Below are positions 60,644 to 64,000 of a stretch of DNA of 64,000 nucleotides, in pieces. Both the position numbers and the translations under genes were made by a program. The notes below the pieces were generated by a model that worked only from the letters and a program-made list of their open reading frames with translations, was not told the origin of the DNA and searched no databases. The DNA is from Mycolicibacterium litorale (GTDB lineage: Bacteria; Actinomycetota; Actinomycetes; Mycobacteriales; Mycobacteriaceae), in assembly GCF_010731695.1 (NCBI RefSeq), contig NZ_AP022586.1, forward strand, positions 124,001 through 188,000. The letters run 5' to 3'. The first letter of the stretch is position 1; each line of letters opens with the position of its first letter.

Positions 60644-61203
60644 TTGGCGTTGGCGCGGGTGATCCGGTTCGCCAGCAGGGTCTGGAACGGTGCGCGCGAG
60701 CGGGTCGCGCCCTCGTAGGCGAGCAGCGCCTCGAGGTCGTCGACGCTCAGCGACGGCAGCCGGGCCCGCAGCTGCGCAAGCGTCAGCGACTCGTAATCCA
60801 TCTCGGTGACGATCGCCGGCGTGTCGGTCGCCGCGGACGCCTGCTTGCCGGTACTCGGCTCGTCGGAGCCCGTCGTCTCGGGTTCACCGGTGGAGTACAG
60901 CGCAAAGCGCCCCTCGGTGCGCCGGTCTCCGTCGGTGGACGGTGCGGACGAATCGGCGTCGTCCTCGTCGAACGTGGCCCACGCGGCCTGTTCGTCCTTG
61001 GGCGGGAACAGCGTCTCCAGCGTCTCGTCGCCCTTGTTCACCAGGTCGGCGAGATTCTGCTGCAGATGGATCACGATGCTGGCGACCTGGCTGGCCACCG
61101 TCATCGGATACATCAGGATCGTGTGTGGCAGCTTGCGGGTCTCCTCGACCGCGGTGACGGCAGCGCCGACCAGCAGACGAACCCCATAGGGTGCAGTAGC
61201 CAT
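60640..61203 (-). CDS. Lipid droplet-associated-type protein (Rv1109c type)
   Basis: This 187-residue protein has an amphipathic/hydrophobic N-terminal region ([43 protein letters not shown]), a Ser/Thr/Asp-rich linker (about 78-125) and a C-terminal helical module ([26 protein letters not shown]), like a small DNA/protein-binding LEM/SAP-like fold. It sits upstream of xseA in the same operon. Homologs are annotated as lipid-droplet proteins; the biochemical role is unclear. Confidence 0.78.
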   Translation of the reverse strand: MATAPYGVRLLVGAAVTAVEETRKLPHTILMYPMTVASQVASIVIHLQQNLADLVNKGDETLETLFPPKDEQAAWATFDEDDADSSAPSTDGDRRTEGRFALYSTGEPETTGSDEPSTGKQASAATDTPAIVTEMDYESLTLAQLRARLPSLSVDDLEALLAYEGATRSRAPFQTLLANRITRANAK

Positions 61204-61243
61204 GCGGACAGCCTACGGCTGGGCGGTCGGCGGCATCGGTCAG

Positions 61244-61249
61244 TACCCT
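61244..61249 (+). promoter_or_regulatory. -10 box for ispH (likely leaderless)
   Basis: TACCCT (TANNNT) ends 8 bases before the ATG at 61257. The spacing fits transcription starting at the start codon. Confidence 0.4.
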
Positions 61250-61256
61250 GGGACGC

Positions 61257-62258
61257 ATGCCGTCGACGATCAACATGGGGATTCCGGGTGCGTCCAGCTC
61301 GGTGACGGGCGGCGTGTCCGGTAAGCGGGTGCTGCTGGCCGAGCCGCGCGGATACTGCGCCGGCGTGGACCGCGCCGTGGAGACCGTCGAGCGCGCGCTC
61401 GAGAAGCACGGCGCCCCGGTCTACGTGCGCCACGAGATCGTGCACAACCGCTACGTGGTGGAGACGCTGGCCAAGGCCGGCGCCGTCTTCGTCGAACAGA
61501 CCGACGAGGTGCCCGAGGGCGCGATCGTGGTGTTCTCCGCCCACGGCGTCGCCCCGACCGTGCACGTCGAGGCCGCCGCCCGCAATCTGAAGACCATCGA
61601 TGCGACGTGCCCGCTGGTCACCAAGGTGCACAACGAGGCCAAGCGGTTCGCGCGCGACGACTACGACATCCTGCTCGTCGGCCACGAAGGCCACGAGGAG
61701 GTGGTCGGCACCGCCGGTGAGGCGCCCGACCACGTGCAGGTCGTCGACAACCCCGACGCCGTCGACAACGTCACCGTGCGCGACCCGAACAAGGTCATCT
61801 GGCTCTCGCAGACCACGCTGAGCGTCGACGAGACCATGGAGACGGTGCGCCGGCTTCGGGAGAAGTTCCCGACGCTGCAGGATCCGCCCAGCGACGACAT
61901 CTGCTATGCCACCCAGAACCGCCAGGTCGCCGTCAAGGCGATGGCGCCGGAGTGTGAACTGGTCATCGTCGTCGGCTCGAAGAACTCGTCGAACTCGGTG
62001 CGTCTGGTGGAGGTGGCGCTCGGCGCCGGTTCGCGCGCGGCCCACCTGGTCGACTACGCCGAGGACATCGACCCGGCGTGGCTCGACGGCGTGACCACGG
62101 TCGGCGTCACCTCGGGCGCGTCGGTGCCCGAGGTCCTGGTGCGCGGGGTGCTCGAGCGGCTCGCCGAGTACGGATACGACACCGTCCAGCCGGTCACCAC
62201 CGCCAACGAGACGCTCGTCTTCGCGCTGCCGCGGGAGATCCGCCCCGCGCGCACCTAG
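61257..62258 (+). CDS. ispH: 4-hydroxy-3-methylbut-2-enyl diphosphate reductase
   Basis: This 333-residue iron-sulfur enzyme performs the last step of the MEP isoprenoid pathway (HMBPP to IPP and DMAPP). The three cluster cysteines are visible: Cys34 in [12 protein letters not shown], Cys118 in [10 protein letters not shown] and Cys216 in [11 protein letters not shown]. The catalytic glutamate lies in the [14 protein letters not shown] region. It corresponds to LytB2 (Rv1110). The first ~20 residues are variable, so an internal start at the ATG of INMGIP (61275) is possible. Confidence 0.95.
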   Translation: MPSTINMGIPGASSSVTGGVSGKRVLLAEPRGYCAGVDRAVETVERALEKHGAPVYVRHEIVHNRYVVETLAKAGAVFVEQTDEVPEGAIVVFSAHGVAPTVHVEAAARNLKTIDATCPLVTKVHNEAKRFARDDYDILLVGHEGHEEVVGTAGEAPDHVQVVDNPDAVDNVTVRDPNKVIWLSQTTLSVDETMETVRRLREKFPTLQDPPSDDICYATQNRQVAVKAMAPECELVIVVGSKNSSNSVRLVEVALGAGSRAAHLVDYAEDIDPAWLDGVTTVGVTSGASVPEVLVRGVLERLAEYGYDTVQPVTTANETLVFALPREIRPART

Positions 62259-62270
62259 CGTTCGGGAGGC

Positions 62271-62300
62271 CAGGGTTCCGGAGGGCAGGGTTCCGGAGGG
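62271..62300. repeat. Tandem 15-bp repeat
   Basis: CAGGGTTCCGGAGGG occurs twice in a row (62271-62285 and 62286-62300), preceded by a degenerate partial copy ending GTTCGGGAGGC. Each unit contains a TTCCGGA-type dyad. It lies between ispH and the zinc-ribbon gene. Confidence 0.75.
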
Positions 62301-62307
62301 CCACCCC

Positions 62308-62313
62308 TACGCT
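62308..62313 (+). promoter_or_regulatory. -10 box for the zinc-ribbon gene (likely leaderless)
   Basis: TACGCT (TANNNT) is followed by six G/C bases and the GTG at 62320, giving a start at or next to the start codon. Confidence 0.45.
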
Positions 62314-62319
62314 GGGGGC

Positions 62320-62526
62320 GTGTTCTTCTTCCTGTTCGGCCTCAGCACCAAGCAGCAGTACCTCGGCGCAGGCGGGACCCGGACCTGTCCGCGCTGCCAC
62401 AACACGACGCAGTGGCAGCGCATGCGTCAGTTCAAGCAGTTCACGGTGTTCTTCATCCCGATCGCCCGGTGGAAGCGCAGGCAGTTCGAGGTCTGCGGTA
62501 TCTGCGGCACCTCGGTCGCCGTCTAG
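62320..62526 (+). CDS. Small zinc-ribbon protein
   Basis: A 68-residue protein with two CxxC pairs (CPRC at 23-26 and CGIC at 59-62) that should bind one zinc ion. It starts with a hydrophobic MFFFLFGLSTKQQ and has a basic, aromatic middle (QFKQFTVFFIPIARWKRRQ). The zinc-ribbon_15-type small proteins of actinobacteria have this form. The start codon is GTG. Function unknown. Confidence 0.8.
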   Translation: MFFFLFGLSTKQQYLGAGGTRTCPRCHNTTQWQRMRQFKQFTVFFIPIARWKRRQFEVCGICGTSVAV

Positions 62527-62536
62527 CGAGACGTCC

Positions 62537-63709
62537 TCAGACGTCGTACTCCCAGGCATCGGCATCCCAGCTGCGCCGCGCCCGCGGACGGCTGCGGTCC
62601 TGGGTGCGCTCGTCCTCGTCCTCCGCACCGCGGTAACGTACCCGCGAGATCGGGTGGTGACTCGAGCTGCCGTTGCGGCTACGGGGTTCCAGCGGCTCGT
62701 AGGACTCGTACGGGTCGTACCCCTCGCTGCGGCTGCGGCGTTCAGGACGCCGTTCGGACCGCTCGGTGCGTTCGGGGCGTTCGTAGGCCGAACGGCGCTC
62801 CCGGGGCGGCACCTTTCGAGGCTCGCGCGGCTCACGGCCGTCACGGGGCGTCTGGGCGCGGGTCCGCCTGCGCGGTTCGGGGGACTCCGACGTCCGCGAC
62901 GTCGACCGGGGCCGCCGCGGCCTGTCGACGACCGGCTCGATGATCTCGGTCTCAGGCGGACGGTTGTGCCGCGCACGCGACGGCGTGCCGGTGCGCTTGG
63001 CGGGTTTCCGTGCGGCGGCGCCGCGGGCGGTCTCGCGCCCGGCCCTCGCACGGTCGTCGGTCCCGGGCTTGGTGGTGCGCCGCGGACGCTGCGAGTTGCG
63101 CGCCCGTCGGGGCGGTTCGTCGTCCTGCTCGTCGCCGGGGGAAGCCGGGGCCGCGATGAGCCCGGACACCTTGTTCTTCAGCGTCGCGACGAGGCCACCG
63201 GCCGCGGGCGACTCCTTCATGGTCTTGGCTTTCGCCGTCGTACTCGCCGGTGCCGAAACGGCCGCGCCGTGGCGTGACGACATGCCCAGATACCAGCGGG
63301 CCATGCCGACCAGCAGGACCGCCGCCGAGGTGAAGAACATAAGCGGGAACCGCTCGATGAGGGGATAGCCGCAGTTGATAGCCAGGTCCTTGAGGCCGTT
63401 GATCTCGGAGCCGTGAAACAGGAAATAGGCGCCCGGCACGGTGACGAACAGCAGCAGCGGCGGCTGGATCACCGCGGTGAAGATGCCGGCCTGACGGACG
63501 ACGAGCACCGCGAGCAGACAGCCCAGCACGTAGCACGCCGAGAAGACGGAGCTGAGCTCACGGCTGCCGGAACCCGCGTCGAAGGCGAAGCCGACCGCGG
63601 TCGTGGTGAACGCCAGTACGACGGCACCCCACCACGGCAGACCTGGGAAAAGGGGGTGCACAGAGCGTTGGTCGGCCGGTACTGCCGACCGTGCGCGCTG
63701 TCCGGACAC
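62537..63709 (-). CDS. DUF6542-type membrane protein with long basic tail (Rv1111c type)
   Basis: This 390-residue protein has four membrane helices in the first ~140 residues (LPWWGAVVLAFTTTAVGFAF, SACYVLGCLLAVLVVRQ, LLLFVTVPGAYFLFHG and LMFFTSAAVLLVGMARWYLG). A long, disordered, Arg/Pro/Glu-rich tail of about 220 residues follows (for example RERRSAYERPERTERSERRP) and ends AWEYDV. The tail is highly charged, as in many mycobacterial wall-associated or nucleoid-contacting proteins. Its role is unknown. Confidence 0.8.
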   Translation of the reverse strand: MSGQRARSAVPADQRSVHPLFPGLPWWGAVVLAFTTTAVGFAFDAGSGSRELSSVFSACYVLGCLLAVLVVRQAGIFTAVIQPPLLLFVTVPGAYFLFHGSEINGLKDLAINCGYPLIERFPLMFFTSAAVLLVGMARWYLGMSSRHGAAVSAPASTTAKAKTMKESPAAGGLVATLKNKVSGLIAAPASPGDEQDDEPPRRARNSQRPRRTTKPGTDDRARAGRETARGAAARKPAKRTGTPSRARHNRPPETEIIEPVVDRPRRPRSTSRTSESPEPRRRTRAQTPRDGREPREPRKVPPRERRSAYERPERTERSERRPERRSRSEGYDPYESYEPLEPRSRNGSSSHHPISRVRYRGAEDEDERTQDRSRPRARRSWDADAWEYDV

Positions 63710-63793
63710 AGCTAGACCGTACCGGCTCGGCGGTGCAGTGCGCTTCCAGCGCGCGCGGGCGAGCCCGTCACGCTCTGGCAGACTGTGGTCCCT

Positions 63794-64000
63794 GTGGGCC
63801 TCAACCTGGGAATCGTCGGACTGCCGAATGTGGGTAAGTCGACTCTGTTCAACGCGCTGACGCGCAACAACGTGCTGGCGGCGAACTACCCGTTCGCGAC
63901 GATCGAACCCAACGAAGGTGTGGTCGCGCTGCCGGATCCCCGGCTCGACAAGCTGGCGGAGATGTTCGGCTCGGAGAAGATCGTGCCCGCGCCCGTGACG
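63794..64000 (+). CDS. ychF: Ribosome-binding ATPase YchF, N-terminal part (cut by window edge)
   Basis: The first 69 codons of an Obg-family P-loop protein: [20 protein letters not shown] has the P-loop (GLPNVGKST), followed by [20 protein letters not shown], the switch region of YchF. YchF prefers ATP and associates with ribosomes. The GTG start at 63794 is typical; the rest is beyond the window. Confidence 0.93.
   Translation, partial: MGLNLGIVGLPNVGKSTLFNALTRNNVLAANYPFATIEPNEGVVALPDPRLDKLAEMFGSEKIVPAPVT

Noticed and set aside
58253..60718. Long plus-strand frame (about 821 codons) opposite 3-beta-HSD, xseB and xseA
   Set aside because: The minus-strand genes carry all catalytic motifs. 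This frame is a GC-driven shadow.

Overview
The window is chromosomal DNA from a fast-growing, environmental-type mycobacterium (Mycobacterium/Mycolicibacterium). The evidence is the very high GC content and the mycobacteria-specific genes: mycothiol conjugate amidase (mca), the mycolic-acid desaturase desA2, the proline-rich antigen pra, lipoprotein lpqV, lipU, short-chain Z-prenyl synthase and the DevR/DevS dormancy pair. From about 8.4 kb to the right end, gene order follows the M. tuberculosis Rv1062-Rv1112 segment from memory, with lineage-specific insertions. I see no rRNA, tRNA, insertion sequence, prophage or CRISPR array.

Layout. 0-2.2 kb: a C4-dicarboxylate sensor kinase (cut by the left edge) divergent from the transporter dctA, with a CRP-like box between them. 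2.2-11.8 kb: a small secreted protein, a thiolase-like lipid-transfer protein divergent from an Rv0926c-type reductase around a KstR-like operator, a MOSC protein, a phytase-like lipoprotein, a cNMP-domain histidine kinase, two convergent patatins, lpqV, and a cysteine dioxygenase-rhodanese pair. 11.8-19.7 kb: a membrane alpha/beta hydrolase, echA8/echA9, a Bax-inhibitor-like protein, a DUF559 protein bracketed by two similar hairpins, fadA3 and an SGNH hydrolase. 19.8-31.9 kb: lipU, cbs, pra, acyl-CoA dehydrogenase, metB, a GPP34 protein, greA, the mca operon, a DUF255 protein, a ketosteroid-isomerase-like protein and a hemolysin-III protein. 31.9-41.4 kb: Z-prenyl synthase, membrane proteins of unknown role, coaA, a DUF885 protein, a long-form glyA, desA2, and phoH2 preceded by a 44-codon phoAT-like gene.

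41.4-47 kb is a dormancy-type locus: nitroreductase, devR, devS, a second nitroreductase and an NAD-dependent epimerase, with DosR-like boxes and a copy of a palindromic hairpin repeat at each end. 47-64 kb: fum and glpX, a DUF4245 protein, a dienelactone hydrolase-like protein, an AI-2E transporter, two SDR enzymes behind a KstR-like box, a sulfatase operon whose activating enzyme (FGE) is a broken pseudogene, an MgtC-like protein, 3-beta-HSD behind another KstR-like box, xseA/xseB, ispH and the start of ychF.

How the genes connect: sterol and fatty-acid catabolism (KstR-box genes, echA8/9, fadA3, acyl-CoA dehydrogenase, KSI-like protein), sulfur amino acid metabolism (cbs, metB, cysteine dioxygenase, rhodanese, mca), and hypoxia/redox response (devRS with nitroreductases). 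Many mRNAs look leaderless, with a TANNNT box 6-9 nt before the start codon. The points most worth checking are the dispersed hairpin families, the broken FGE beside an intact sulfatase, the phoAT-like gene, the long-form GlyA and the operator predictions.
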